Of a DNA stretch of 64,000 bases, positions 42,048-51,790 are shown piece by piece (within the stretch, counting starts at the first letter, position 1; every line of letters starts with the position of its first letter). The translations under genes and the position numbers were made by a program. The notes below the pieces were generated by a model that saw only the letters and a list, made by a program, of their open reading frames with translations, was not told the DNA's origin and did not search any database. Source of the stretch: Odontocerum albicorne (taxonomy: Eukaryota > Arthropoda > Insecta > Trichoptera > Odontoceridae). Location: assembly GCA_949825065.1 (NCBI GenBank), contig OX463838.1, positions 3,574,251-3,638,250 on the forward strand, written 5' to 3'.

Positions 42048-42520
42048 TATAATAATAAATAAATAAATAAATACAGGTTTATTGATAGCAACATAATATG
42101 TACATAATACATTTAGACACATTTCAAGAACACATTAAAAATATAATACATTAAAAAACAGAAGCTTTCAAAAGGTCTGGGCTCATGTAATAACATCCCC
42201 CCGGCAAAGATACACCCCACCAATACAGGGCGAGCCCAGCCACGGGGATACCAGATATTTTTTAGCCCACACCTTTCAACACGTAGAACAAGACGATAAA
42301 AAAAAAACACAGAAAATAAATAGATGACAAAAAAATACATTCAAGAGAGAAGACATTAAAAGGTCCGGGCTCATACCACAAACATTCCCCCGGCCGAAAT
42401 ACAACCCACCAATGTAGAGCGAGCCCGACTGCAAGGGCATCGGGGGGCTTCTATCCCACACCCCCGCATATCTAGATTAAAGAATAAATAAAAAAACAAA
42501 AACGTATGGCAGAAAACATA
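42048..42520 (-). mobile_element. LINE-F 3' UTR copy
   Basis: AATAAATAAATACAGGTTTA at the left, then both GC-rich modules in reverse (CACCCCACCAATACAGGGCG and ACCAATGTAGAGCGAGCCCG), up to GCAGAAAACATAAT. It reaches further into the UTR than the copy at 24178. Confidence 0.85.
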
Positions 42521-43039
42521 ATAAAAAGTAAACCCACATATACCACCTCAGGTTAACTGTCAGCAAGAACGTATGAAGCTTGACTTTAAATCCAAAACCC
42601 GCAAGTTGGAGGCTATAAATTAGTATTTCGGCTGGATTATGAATTCGGACCCTGGTCGTCGTTCAATTTGTTTAATTTTTTTGTTTATGGACAAATAAAC
42701 GAAAAATAAGTGTCTTTTACATAAAGGAGTATTTTTTATCCACTTTGCACGATTTTTTCCTGTTACACAAAGAGGGATTAATTTAATGAAGGCCACAGCA
42801 TAATATTTATGTGGTACTGCGAATGCCTAGTGTTAAGAAAGAGGTTATATGGTGGAATAAGAAAGTTTAGAACTGCATGAAAGGGAAAAAGAGCTAGGAG
42901 AATCTTTATCGAAGCAAGAACGAGAAATAGCGATGAAAAGTTCAAAGTGTGGAACATTAAAACATGAAGACTAGTTAAGGAAAATAGGAACAAACTTAGG
43001 AGGCAAATAGTTGAGTATGAATGCAGAGGAAAATATGAA
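42521..43039. other. Unclassified stretch
   Basis: GGCTGGATTATGAATTCGGA near 42632 is shared with the inverted repeat at 22528-22695. The rest is without motif. Confidence 0.4.
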
Positions 43040-43540
43040 AATCAGAGTTTAGACAGTCGATCGGAGCGGGGCTGTTATTGCGACAGGAGTTTGAGTACTT
43101 ACTTGGGCTTGCAAGAGGAATGACTTGTGGAAGAAGTTTGTGTGAACTCTTGAGTGTGGTGTTTTTTATTGTTTTATACTTACATTTTTGTTTTTTTACT
43201 TTTATGATTATGTGCGGTACACTGTGGGGTAAATATTTTTGGTCTGTCTGTAGTGATGAAGTGCGAGGAGTTTGATTTCGCGTGACGTATACATATGTAA
43301 TTGAGTGTCACTGTTTTTCAGGTTGATAAGAATGTGCAACGGGGTTTTATATAATCCAAAATCGGAAAGAAGTATCGATTTATTTTTTCATGCAATGTCC
43401 TCAGTGAGATACAGACAAAAGCCTAGTTTACTGGGGACACGACAAATGAAAGGCAATCAACCCAGATCCATTAAAATTGTGTCCGAATTAAATTACCTGT
43501 TGTTTTTTTCGCAAATAAATAAATAAATAATTAGTAAAAG
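43040..43540 (+). mobile_element. LINE-H copy
   Basis: Plus-orientation counterpart of 25513-25850 and 58131-58650: GTGCAACGGGGTTTTATATA, AAAAGCCTAGTTTACTGGGG, ending CGCAAATAAATAAATAAATA. Reading SVRYRQKPSLLGTRQMKGNQ + PRSIKIVSE here and SLRYRQKPSLPGTQQMKGNK + PRSIKIV at 58200 keep the same frame. The segment may therefore be the end of an ORF, of unknown kind. Confidence 0.6.
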
Positions 43541-44403
43541 ATTTACAACAAAAGATATCGTGTCAATATCTTTCAATAAAATAACAATTCAGAATATACA
43601 TATATCTTTCGTAATATGATGCATGAAAATACTGATATAGAATAGTACAACACGGAACATCCATATATCTCGTTATGCATATTGTCCTGTTAAAAATACT
43701 TTTCATTCTTCTTTCTTTTTAAATTTTACTCAATTAGTCGTGTTACATTTTGCTAAATCGTAAACTGCTTATAAATAATTATCTATTATAATATTAATAA
43801 TATTAATAATAATTATCATTCATTCGTGACGTGACAATTAAGTGGCGTATATATTTTATAAAGGACACTTAAGTGGCGTATATATTGTATCAAGAAATAA
43901 TTGAATATGTAAATTAGATGTACAGATCATGTAACGGTCAAAATAATTCACTGCTCAAAGCAACTTATGATAAATTTTGTTAAAAAAATAGCTCTCAATT
44001 TTTTTTTCATTCGATTAAATTAACATTTTTTTAGTATTTCTTCTGATGATAATTATGGGGTAATAACTATTTGCTACATTTTATACAAACAACTAAATAA
44101 AATATTTTAAAAATGTGTATTGTAATACGCCTCTTAAAGATAACAATAAAATTGATGCACTTGACCAGGGACGGCTTTTGATAGAGAGAGAAAAATGTTG
44201 TTACTATAGGTGGCATTTAAAAATAATATGGATGCAAAAATATATAGATTTATTTAAGTAACTTCGTTTGAATATAACATTTGTTGGCTGAAAATGTTAT
44301 TGTTAGTTAAACAACCTATATATAACTAACACAGGATAAATTATGTAAGAACCACTTAATGCATTATATTAACCGGTAAAATAACTCTGAAATGCTGTGG
44401 TTT
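43541..44403. other. Unclassified AT-rich stretch
   Basis: TAATATTAATAATATTAATA at 43789 and a local repeat of AAGTGGCGTATATATT (43841, 43871) are the only structures seen. Confidence 0.5.
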
Positions 44404-44407
44404 TTAA

Positions 44408-44606
44408 CCTTTCCCTTCCTATGCTAAAAAAATCTGCGCGTTTCGGTGCTGTGTATTCAATACAAATCAATACACATGTAAAAATTAGCGATTTAGAATC
44501 GGGAAAATAAGAATATTCATAGCCAGTCACTTAAATTAATTAAATTTTAAGTCAAAAGTGATAATACTCGTAATTGAAATTTAATTGCTGAAAACATGAA
44601 AAAAAT
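44408..44606 (+). mobile_element. piggyBac-like MITE, 5' fragment
   Basis: TTAA at 44404-44407, then CCTTTCCCTTCCTATGCTAA and GTGCTGTGTATTCAATACAA as in copy 3. Breaks off at GCTGAAAACATGAAAAAA and joins a LINE-A tail. Confidence 0.8.
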
Positions 44607-44665
44607 AAGCCCGCCAGATTGTATTTGCAAAAGTGTTAAATGTGTTAAATGAATAAATAAATATA
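44607..44665 (+). mobile_element. Minimal LINE-A tail (~59 bp)
   Basis: ATAAGCCCGCCAGATTGTAT + TTGCAAAAGTGTTAAATGTG + (AAAT)n. An extreme 5' truncation; the downstream half of the host MITE is missing. Confidence 0.7.
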
Positions 44666-44683
44666 TTGTTACTATTTATATTC

Positions 44684-44740
44684 CCTGACGAAGAAGACGG
44701 TGGTCTTCGAAACTAGTTGTGAACCTAAATTAAACCTGTG
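44684..44740 (+). promoter_or_regulatory. Penelope-type terminal motif
   Basis: CCCTGACGAAGAAGACGGTG + GTCTTCGAAACTAGTTGTGA. GAAGAC and GTCTTC pair across GGTG between CTGACGA and GAAAC. Same layout as the Penelope terminal repeats, different stem sequence, no coding part nearby. Confidence 0.4.
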
Positions 44741-45489
44741 GTGAACACATAAATATAAAATAGGTTTTTAATTTTACTTTTTTTTAAATTTTTATTTTAC
44801 TTATTTTTTTCTTTTAGTATGTTATTCGATTGATTACATATATATCGTATCATTGCAACACGTGTTTTTACTAAAAAAAATCAGTCCACTTGACCGCCAG
44901 AGAAACAATAAGATTTTATGGATCTATGCAACGTAGTCCAAATAAATATTAATATATATATAAAGGCGCTACAGTAATTAAGGGCATACCTGCTAAAAAA
45001 ACGGCCGCTAAAACAATTATAAACCCTTTCTCGGTATCGGAAGGTGCGCCAGTTCAGTGCAAAAGAATTACGGAGAATACCCGCTCTTCTCTCGGGTCCG
45101 ATTATCAAACAATTATTTATATGGTTGGTTATTAAACATTTAAACTTATTGTATACTTATTAAGCGATTTCTCACGGTGTCCGATAATTTCATTTTCGGA
45201 ACTAAATTTTTAATTCTACAAAATGTTAGCAATAAAAATTAATATTTTTATGTTTAAATGATATTTCTATTCTGTTTTTCTTTTTCATCACCTCATTAAT
45301 TTCTTAATACTACGACGTTTTCAAAGGCTGTATCCGATTTTTTTCTGAGAAGTTATAATCATCCTTATTTAAAAAAGGTTGTGTCTTATAACTAAGTTGT
45401 TTTTTTTTAATAAAATTAATTAGTTCCCGCATTTGAATCGATAACATAGTTCAGTTTTTACTTTTGCAAGTCAATAGTTAACAACAACA
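44741..45489. other. Unclassified AT-rich stretch
   Basis: The patch at 45000-45105 is less AT-rich and open on the minus strand (75 codons) but unrecognised. Confidence 0.45.
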
Positions 45490-45620
45490 CATTGTATAAT
45501 CATTCGATTGGGTTATTGCAAGGTGGTATTATTTTCCGACCAACAAGACAAAAGTAGGCAAAGGAAGTTAACATAGATGTTTGAAAAAAGTATTCAAATC
45601 ATAATATAAATAGGCCAAAA
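45490..45620 (-). mobile_element. LINE-A tail remnant, strongly decayed
   Basis: GGTTATTGCAAGGTGGTATT, CCGACCAACAAGACAAAAGT and ATTCAAATCAT keep the LINE-A 3' UTR order with many changes. Confidence 0.55.
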
Positions 45621-45720
45621 CCCATACGATGGTTGTCGTCGAAGAAAGAATACGAGTATTGAATTTTGAATACAAGAGAGCGAGAGACGAATACTTGGAT
45701 TCTATCCGAAAGTAATTTTT

Positions 45721-45791
45721 TGATTCTATTCAAAATTTAATTCTATTCAAAATTTGATTTCATTCAAAATTTGATTCTATTCAAAATTTGA
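45721..45791. repeat. ~17-18-bp tandem, 4 units
   Basis: TTCTATTCAAAATTTGA and close variants in a row, with GAATAC-rich sequence just upstream. Confidence 0.8.
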
Positions 45792-45996
45792 ATCTCGGTG
45801 GGTCCGTGATACTGAACGAATTTTAAATACCTAGCTAACAATTTTTGAACCGGTGTAAAAGGGGATGATGTATGAATGATATATATAAACAAATTTTACA
45901 TATATGAATATATATTTTAATAAATGTAGAATTAGTTTTACTTCAGTGAATATTTCACGGGTTGCAACTAGTCATTATAATTTGTTCAAATTTGAT

Positions 45997-46300
45997 TACC
46001 TCCGTGATATAGTTGGTAAGGCGTGGTCTGGTTGGTTGGAAGAGATTGCCACCTGGCAATAAGGCCGCCATATTGTATTTGCAATAAAAGTGATAAATAA
46101 AAATAAATAAATAATAATACGTTTGTTTTCTGAACCGGAAGTAACGGATACGATTCCTGTTGGACACCAGTTAAAAAAAAGGTTTTTAGTATGGTTTTCA
46201 TTAAAGACCTAATAAACATTTTACTTGTTGATTGGAAGAGATTGCCACATGGCAATAATCCCACAAGGTTTTTCTGTGTACAAAGAAATTATTATACATG
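45997..46300 (+). mobile_element. SINE-1 copy split by a LINE-A tail
   Basis: Head ACCTCCGTGATATAGTTGGT + AAGGCGT, insertion, then TTGTTTTCTGAACCGGAAGT, B box ATACGATTCCTGT and tail CTTGTTGATTGGAAGAGATT + GCCACATGGCAATAATCCC. Removing 46023-46117 restores a normal SINE-1 order. Confidence 0.85.
46023..46117 (+). mobile_element. LINE-A 3' tail inserted in SINE-1 (~95 bp)
   Basis: GGTCTGGTTGGTTGGAAGAG + ATTGCCACCTGGCAATAAGG + CCGCCATATTGTATTTGCAA + TAAAAGTGATAAAT, with (AAAT)n. CGT is found on both sides. Confidence 0.85.
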
Positions 46301-46308
46301 ATTCGTTC

Positions 46309-46440
46309 GGGCGTTGGTATAACTGCCAGTCATTCTCATAGACCTGGCTTTTCACTTAACCCCAAAGAAAATAGTCCAGCGGTGTCAGATCACATGATCT
46401 TGGTGGCCAATTAACATCACCGTTTCCGGAGATTACAAAA
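46309..46440 (-). pseudogene. Transposase catalytic fragment (mariner/Tc-like)
   Basis: Minus strand: ISGNGDVNWPPRSCDLTPLD + YFLWG, stop, VKSQVYENDW. The PPRSxDLTPLDYFLWGxVK pattern surrounds the third catalytic acid of ITm-superfamily (IS630/Tc1/mariner) transposases, where DLxPxDYxLW is typical. The preceding two catalytic residues and DNA-binding domain are not seen. One in-frame TAA after FLWG. No termini were found. It is not part of the mariner at 47539-48455. Confidence 0.7.
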
Positions 46441-46639
46441 CATAAAATTACTAAACAATTTAAACGCGTTGTATTGTATACGACTCCATTTTTATAAATG
46501 TCATACATTACACTTCTCAAATGTTACAAGACCCAGGCAAGTTCGCAATGCCATCTGTGTTTTATCCAAGAATATAAAAAAAACGCTCAATTTGAAAGAC
46601 TCTTTACATGATTCATTCGAGCGCTGTTATACCTGCCTA
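46441..46639. other. Unclassified, next to the transposase fragment
   Basis: May contain further worn transposase sequence on the minus strand (VVYNTTRLNCLVILCFV in frame), without a clear motif. Confidence 0.3.
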
Positions 46640-46780
46640 AAGTGATTTGTTTAATAAAAGTGGGTTCGAGTCCCGACTTTAAGCGCCCTTGAGAAGAGCT
46701 TGCACTCTGAACGGCGCTATATAAAATTGTCATTCGAATTGAAAATACATAATAAAAATAAAAATAAAATATTGTTACAT
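46640..46780 (+). mobile_element. LINE-B 3' tail
   Basis: GTGGGTTCGAGTCCCGACTT, GCGCCCTTGAGAAGAGCTTG, CTGAACGGCGCTATATAAAA, then an AATAAAAATAAAA tail. Confidence 0.75.
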
Positions 46781-46796
46781 TATTGTCTAACATTAG

Positions 46797-47165
46797 ATTG
46801 TAAATGATTCCAGAGTTTCACAGCATGGGCAGTCAAAGACGACGTTTAAAAATAGAGCAGTAAGTTGGGAAATCAAATAAACAATTTCTGCTTGAGCGTA
46901 GAGCAAATTCATGATCGAAAACACGCTGAATATTATAGACGAGATAATAGGGATGAGTGCGGAATAGTTTATGATATTAAACAATAATTTTATGTGAATT
47001 TTACGTTTATTCCTCACCTTTGTCACCGTTTATTCCTCACCAGTTAACTCTTTCTTATATGAGATAGTTTGATCATATTTTTTCAGGTAAAAAATATATT
47101 TGAAACAAACGTTATGAAAATGCTCTCGTTTGTTAAACTATTCCTCAGTAATATCCATATAACAA
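46797..47165 (-). pseudogene. LINE-A ORF remnant, old copy
   Basis: Minus strand: YIFYLKKYDQTISYKKEL, stop, then TKVRNKRKIHI, LLFNIINYSAL, and CCETLESF. Positions match KYDHITSYQKAL, NVRNRRQIHI and LYNILNCPA of better copies, but with frameshifts. No UTR remains. Confidence 0.7.
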
Positions 47166-47344
47166 TGGTTCGACTTTGTTGGGCCTCCTAGTCGAAGATT
47201 TCTTCTCCATTCCAATGTCAATTCAGCTAGAAAACGAAGCTGTGCCGTGGATTTATTTTTGTTTAAGTGAGGGAACCGTTGCATACCAGAAAACTCACCA
47301 GACACACCACTGTACTGAATCCGATGACACACCGGATTGAGACG
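47166..47344. other. Unclassified open segment
   Basis: The 74-codon minus frame (47138-47362) reads HRIQYSGVSGEFSGMQRFPH and STAQLRFLAELTLEWRRNLR. It looks coding-like in composition but is not recognised. Confidence 0.35.
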
Positions 47345-47536
47345 ATCAGAGCACATCAGCATTTTTTTTTTTTGAAAAAATATATATGACCGAAGTCAAA
47401 GGTATCCTCATGCTTCCAAATACTAGACGAAAAAAATGCCTGTGTCATTGGAGTGGAGTAGCATAGTGATGAGTTCGAACCAGCAGCCTTCCGCACGGAA
47501 GTCCAATGTGTTACCGCGCGGCCATGCATCTCAACA
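47345..47536 (-). mobile_element. SINE-2 copy (tRNA-derived)
   Basis: Minus strand: ATGGCCGCGCGGTAACACAT, GGACTTCCGTGCGGAAGGCT, B box-like GGTTCGAACTCAT, then CATTTTTTTCGTCTAGTATT and TTGACTTCGGTCATAT. Same order as 51611-51790. Confidence 0.7.
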
Positions 47537-47538
47537 TA

Positions 47539-48455
47539 CGAGGGTCATCCAGAAAGTAAGGTTACAAAATTTATGTAGGATCGAAAAATGCTTGTATTTA
47601 ATTGAAATTCACAGGATACTTCACAAATATGTTTAACGATTTTTCAACGTAATCGCCGTCGAGATCGAGACATTTCTGTAGTCGGGGCATCAGCTTTTGT
47701 ATGCCAGTGTCATAGACCTCCGCCGCCAGCTCTTTCAGCCACTTCTTCACAGCTTCCTCGACCTCCTGATCGTTGGAAAATTGTTGGGGTGTAATGACAT
47801 ACCCATGTTTCATCCTCCGTCGCGATAGAGTCCAGAAAAGCTTCTCCCTTCTATGCAAAACAATCCAAAAATTCACGCACGGTGGTCATGCGATTTTGAC
47901 GCTGCTCCGGTGTGAGCATTCTGGGCACCCATCTCGCACACAACTTCTTGTAACCAAGTTTTTCCGACACAATATTACCAAGGAGACTTTGAAAAATGTC
48001 AGGAAATTCTTCGTGAAGGTCGTCAAGCGTCACACGGTGGTCATTTCGAACTTGTTCTTCAATTTTTTACACAAATTCGTCAGAAATCACTGCCTTACCT
48101 CGTCGTATCAGTACGGTCTTCTCTGAACAACCTAACCCACTTCGTGACATGTTGTCGACTCATCACACCCCTACCATAAACTATCACGAGCTTTCGATGG
48201 ATATTCGCGGTGGTATTGTTCTGCAAAGTCAAAAAATGACCGCGCGGGTCTCGCACGGACGAGAGTTGGCGGGAGCGCACGACGACCTCTCCATCGGAAG
48301 AATTTACTGTGACTGAACAAAATGGCCGACAAACACGCGAGACCAAACTAACTGACCGTTAGGATCTTCCCTACACGCCAGGTGCACCAACTTTGAAACG
48401 AAAAAATCCCCCGGCCTCAGGAGCCCTTGTAATCTTAGTTTCTGGATGACCCTCG
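47539..48455 (-). mobile_element. mariner-like element, 917 bp, internally deleted, TA-flanked
   Basis: Left end CGAGGGTCATCCAGAAAGTA + AGGTTACAA; right end, reversed, CGAGGGTCATCCAGAAACTA + AGATTACAA. TIRs are about 29 bp with two mismatches. TA at 47537-47538 and 48456-48457 is the duplicated target. Intact mariners are near 1.3 kb, so about 370 bp are missing. It inserted between SINE-2 and LINE-D. Confidence 0.92.
47598..48346 (-). pseudogene. mariner transposase, deleted and frameshifted
   Basis: The product would bind the TIRs by an N-terminal paired helix-turn-helix domain and cut and paste the element through a DDD catalytic core. Visible: ANIHRKLVIVYGRGVMSRQH + VTKWVRLFREDRTD (first HTH), RRGKAVISDEFV (linker), then NDHRVTLDDLHEEFPDIFQS, LLGNIVSEKLGYKKLCARWV and PRMLTPEQRQNRM (second HTH and start of core), then LDSIATEDETWVCHYTP with the first catalytic aspartate in EDETW. 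After HYTP the sequence jumps to QQFSNDQEVEEAVKKWLKEL, GIQKLMPRLQKCLDLDGDYV + EK, the C-terminal end. The second and third catalytic aspartates are deleted. Two or more frameshifts and a stop are also present. Confidence 0.88.
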
Positions 48456-48457
48456 TA

Positions 48458-48720
48458 CGTACATACATATTACCACGCCGTGTCCGTTGCGGGGTAAGCA
48501 GATATATTTCCAAGCTTTCTATATAAACACAATGATTCGCCTCCTTCACATTTATAACATCTCGTCATGTGCAATATTGTATTATTCATTCTTCTCACTT
48601 TACCTTCTTTCAAAATCTGGTCCATTTGGTCCAGCAACGTTTTCCTCAGCCTACCTCTTCTGCGCGCACCTTGCATTTCTGACTTGTATACTGACCGGCA
48701 AGACATCGCTTTCTGACAGA
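48458..48720 (-). pseudogene. LINE-D C-terminal remnant
   Basis: Minus strand: ARRRGRLRKTLLDQMDQILK + EGKVRRMNNTIL, then KLGNISAYPATDTAW-stop. Matches the GRPRKxWxDQxxxILKEGKV and SAYPxGxxAW ends. The 3' end abuts the mariner TA. Confidence 0.8.
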
Positions 48721-48903
48721 ATTAATGATGGAATGGCGAGGGAATCAGTGGAGACGAATCATCCCCTTAGTTCGAAAATATCAGAGCACCACAACATTCA
48801 ACCGTGCGCAACACGACTAAGAAAAAAAGTGGTATTTTCTAAAAAAAATCTCGGTATTTGACTTATTTTTTTGAGATATAATTAAAATTTTCGATATGTG
48901 TTT

Positions 48904-49112
48904 TTTTTGTGTAATTAGTCGTATACACATGTCATTATTTTTGTGTAATTATTCGTATACACATGTCATTATTTTTGTGTAATTACTCGTATACACATGT
49001 CATTATTTTTGTGTAATTATTCGTATACACATGTCATTATTTTTGTGTAATTATTCGTATACACATGTCATTATTTTTGTGTAATTATTCGTATACACAT
49101 GTCATTATTTTC
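48904..49112. repeat. 34-bp minisatellite, 6 units
   Basis: TTTTTGTGTAATTATTCGTA + TACACATGTCATTA, nearly identical; the first and third units carry single changes (AGTCG, ACTCG). Confidence 0.95.
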
Positions 49113-49429
49113 ATAGATTTTTTTCTTTCTTTTTGTTTTAAAATACCTGTATTTGAGCCTTGACCTGTCTCAAGTATGTTTTTTTATGTGTGGTATGCAT
49201 ATGCGTACTGCTTTTAGATATATTTTTTTGTATAAATTCATGGAAATGTTTTTAATTTTTGTAACAAGTTATATTTATATTTAAGCATAACTCTTGTAAC
49301 ATTCTTTGATGGTAAATAAAAAAAACCGTGCACAGTAAATATAAAAAAAAATGTTTATATTACATGCATGCATACCAACACACTGTTTCCCTGTTGAGCT
49401 ACGTACTGTGTACAGATCACCAAACTATT
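49113..49429. other. Unclassified AT-rich stretch
   Basis: GAGCCTTGACCTGTCTCAAG is like CTGAGCCTTGACATGTTTCT near 8980, just before LINE-F. It may be a LINE-F-related remnant; the rest is featureless. Confidence 0.4.
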
Positions 49430-49782
49430 TATTTTATTTTATTTAACACTTTTATTGCAATACAATCTGGCGGGTTTATTGCCAGGTGGCAATCTCTTCC
49501 AACCAACCAGACAAAAGTAAATGAAGCAAGTTACGTGGTCGCATAAATCATTCAAATGACTATCCATCCCCACGAAATCCATAAACATATATGTGAGCAC
49601 ATGCCCACGAACCCCACAAAGACGGACAATCATTCGAACATTCTTTTTCATATAAAGTGAGATATCATCAATCAAAAGGAAAGGAAAGGATGGTGGAGAG
49701 GAAAGGAAAAGAAAAATCAGGAATGAAACACGTTATTTTACTGACTAGAAATTAAGAGTTTTTTCAGTCACTTCTTAAAGTC
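49430..49782 (-). mobile_element. LINE-A 3' UTR, well preserved
   Basis: TTTATTTAACACTTTTATTG, CAATACAATCTGGCGGGTTT, ATTGCCAGGTGGCAATCTCT, TCCAACCAACCAGACAAAAG and on to the ORF stop region at 49740-49782, where it is 5'-truncated. Confidence 0.9.
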
Positions 49783-49784
49783 AA

Positions 49785-49925
49785 ACTATCCTTCCTCAAC
49801 ACAAGTATTTCGACTCTTCCACATCCATAAACCTTGTCATACACTTTCTACGATTTATTATACTTATAACATTTCCTCTTTTCAAAATGTTATTCACTTG
49901 ATCTAACCATACTTTCTTCATTTCG
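49785..49925 (-). mobile_element. LINE-D fragment
   Basis: TTCGACTCTTCCACATCCAT, CTTGTCATACACTTTCTACG, TTCAAAATGTTATTCACTTG and ATCTAACCATACTTTCTTC follow 30310-30415. Codes NNILK...-type residues on minus. Confidence 0.65.
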
Positions 49926-50120
49926 AGTTCAAGGTTTGATTCCAGTTGGAGACATCATTTTAATTAAAAAATATTTTACTCTTTAATATAATTCTGGTTG
50001 ATTAGATGAAATCGCCACATGGTTGTTCTTTAAATAACGGAAGTGCAATACAATAATTAAAATAACCTCTGAAGTCCAGTTTATGAGAACCAGAATTTTT
50101 AAGGTAGCTTCAGGAATTGA
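49926..50120 (+). mobile_element. SINE-1 fragment, worn
   Basis: AGGTTTGATTCCAGTTGGAG (B box region), an A-rich spacer, TTCTGGTTGATTAGATGAAA + TCGCCACATGG (tail). The A box is lost. Confidence 0.5.
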
Positions 50121-50244
50121 ACCCGAATACGTTGAATTGTTAGTTCTTGAAGAGTGAGATTGAGATGTTAAATGTAACAATTTCAGTCAACAAATACAAA
50201 AAACCACAAAATAAACTTTTTTTGTTTATATGAAATATCAATGT

Positions 50245-51258
50245 TTTGATAGAACATGAAGTAAGGTGATTATGGATGAATGTGAACTTAAGGCCCCAAT
50301 ATGTCGCTTGTGTTGATAGAACATGAAGTAATTGTAATTTATTTTTAACAAACAACAACAAAAAATATTTTTAACAAAAAACAACATGAAGTAAGGTGAT
50401 TATGAATGAATGTGAACTTAAGGCTCCAATATGTCGCTTGTGTTGATAGAACATGAAGTAAGGTGATTACGGATGAATGTGAACTTAAGGCCCCAATATG
50501 TCGCTCAAGTGATGGATAGGAGTTGATAGAACATGAAGTGAGGTGATCATGGATGAATGTGAACTTAAGGCCCCAATATGTCGCTTGTGTTGATAGAACA
50601 TGAAGTATGGTGATTAGGCATGAATGTGAACTTAAGGCCCCAATATGTCGCTTGTGTTGATAGAACATGAAGCAAGGTGATTACGGATGAATGTGAACTT
50701 AAGGCCCCAATATGTCGCTTGTGTTGATAGAACATGAAGTAAGGTGATTACGGATGAATGTGAACTTAAGGCCCCAATATGTCGCTTGAGTTGATAGAAC
50801 ATGAAGTAAGGTGATTACGGATGAATGTGAACTTAAGGCCCCAATATGTCGCTTGAGTTGATAGAACATGAAGTAAGGTGATTATGGATGAATGTGAACT
50901 TAAGGCCCCAATATGTCGCTTGTGTTGATAGAACATGAAGTGAAGTGATTAGGGATGAATGTGAACTTAAGGCCCCAATATGTCGCTTGTGTTGATAGAA
51001 CATGAAGTAAGGTGATTTGGGATGAATGTGAACTTAAGGCCCCAATATGTCGCTTGTGTTGATAGAACATGAAGTAAGGTGATTTGGGATGAATGTGAAC
51101 TTAAGACCCCAATATGTCGCTTGAGTTGATATAACATGAAGTAAGGTGATTAGGGATGAATGTGAACTTAAGGTCCCAATATGTCGCTTGAGTTGATAGA
51201 ATATGAAGTGAGGTGATCATGGATGAATGTGAACTTAAGACCCCAATATGTCGCTTGT
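50245..51258 (+). repeat. 67-bp minisatellite, about 15 units, containing LINE-D sequence
   Basis: Unit GTTGATAGAACATGAAGTAA + GGTGATTACGGATGAATGTG + AACTTAAGGCCCCAATATGT + CGCTTGT. Regular 67-bp starts from 50522 to 51192. One early unit carries a 63-bp A/T-rich insertion, another a 13-bp insertion (CAAGTGATGGATA). GATGAATGTGAACTTAAG also occurs, reversed, in LINE-D at 29535-29560. The array runs directly into a LINE-D at 51259. Confidence 0.95.
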
Positions 51259-51590
51259 GTTAAGTAAGATAAAGAAGAACTCTTTGAGATGGTTTGGGCA
51301 CCTAAAACAAATGATAAAATAAAGTCTAACGATACACATGTAGTGCAAATGTGAGGGGGGGGGGGCATGGTAGATGGAGGCATGGCAGAAAAGAAAGAAT
51401 GGTTGAATCTAAGTGAACGATTTTGGAATGAAGGAAAAGTTAAAAAGAAAGGAAATCGTACAAGCTGTATAAGAAGGTATATGCATGTAGAAGAAGCTAT
51501 AGTGTAGTAAGGATGTGTGTTGAGATAGGAACTGGAAGTCTGTTATCAAAAGGGAAACGGCGTATATATGTATAAAAAAATCCAGTATGT
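51259..51590 (+). mobile_element. LINE-D remnant next to the 67-bp array
   Basis: AAGTAAGATAAAGAAGAACT + CTTTGAGATGGTTTGGGCAC codes KVSKIKKNSLRWFGH. After a G run come KEWLNLSERFWNEGKVKKKG- and MHVEEA-like sequence. Confidence 0.75.
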
Positions 51591-51610
51591 GCAAAAATAA
51601 AGTGTATTTG

Positions 51611-51790
51611 AGGTGCATGGCCGCGCAGTAACGGACTGGACTTCCGTGTGGAAGGTCGTCGGTTCGAACCCCGCACTGTGCTACTCCCCTCGAACGATAC
51701 AGGCATTTTTTCCGCCTAGTGTTCGAGGGTGTAAGGATACTTATGTTATAAGACTTCGGTCATATCTGTTCTTTAAAAAAAATATTCTCA
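51611..51790 (+). mobile_element. SINE-2 copy, best preserved
   Basis: GGTGCATGGCCGCGCAGTAA (A box region), CTGGACTTCCGTGTGGAAGG, B box GGTTCGAACCCCG, ACTCCCCTCGAACGATACAG, GCATTTTTTCCGCCTAGTGT, TTATAAGACTTCGGTCATAT, then T/A. The tRNA-like head is followed by a unique body; no LINE partner for its tail is seen here. Confidence 0.8.

Noticed and set aside
47773..48126. 117-codon plus-strand frame
   Set aside because: Antisense of the mariner transposase remnant, whose minus-strand motifs are unambiguous.
50245..51258. CRISPR-like repeat-spacer structure
   Set aside because: The whole 67-bp unit is repeated; the intervening sequence is conserved, not unique.
51611..51690. Functional tRNA gene
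   Set aside because: A and B boxes are present but no acceptor stem pairs, and the body continues into a SINE shared with 47345-47536.
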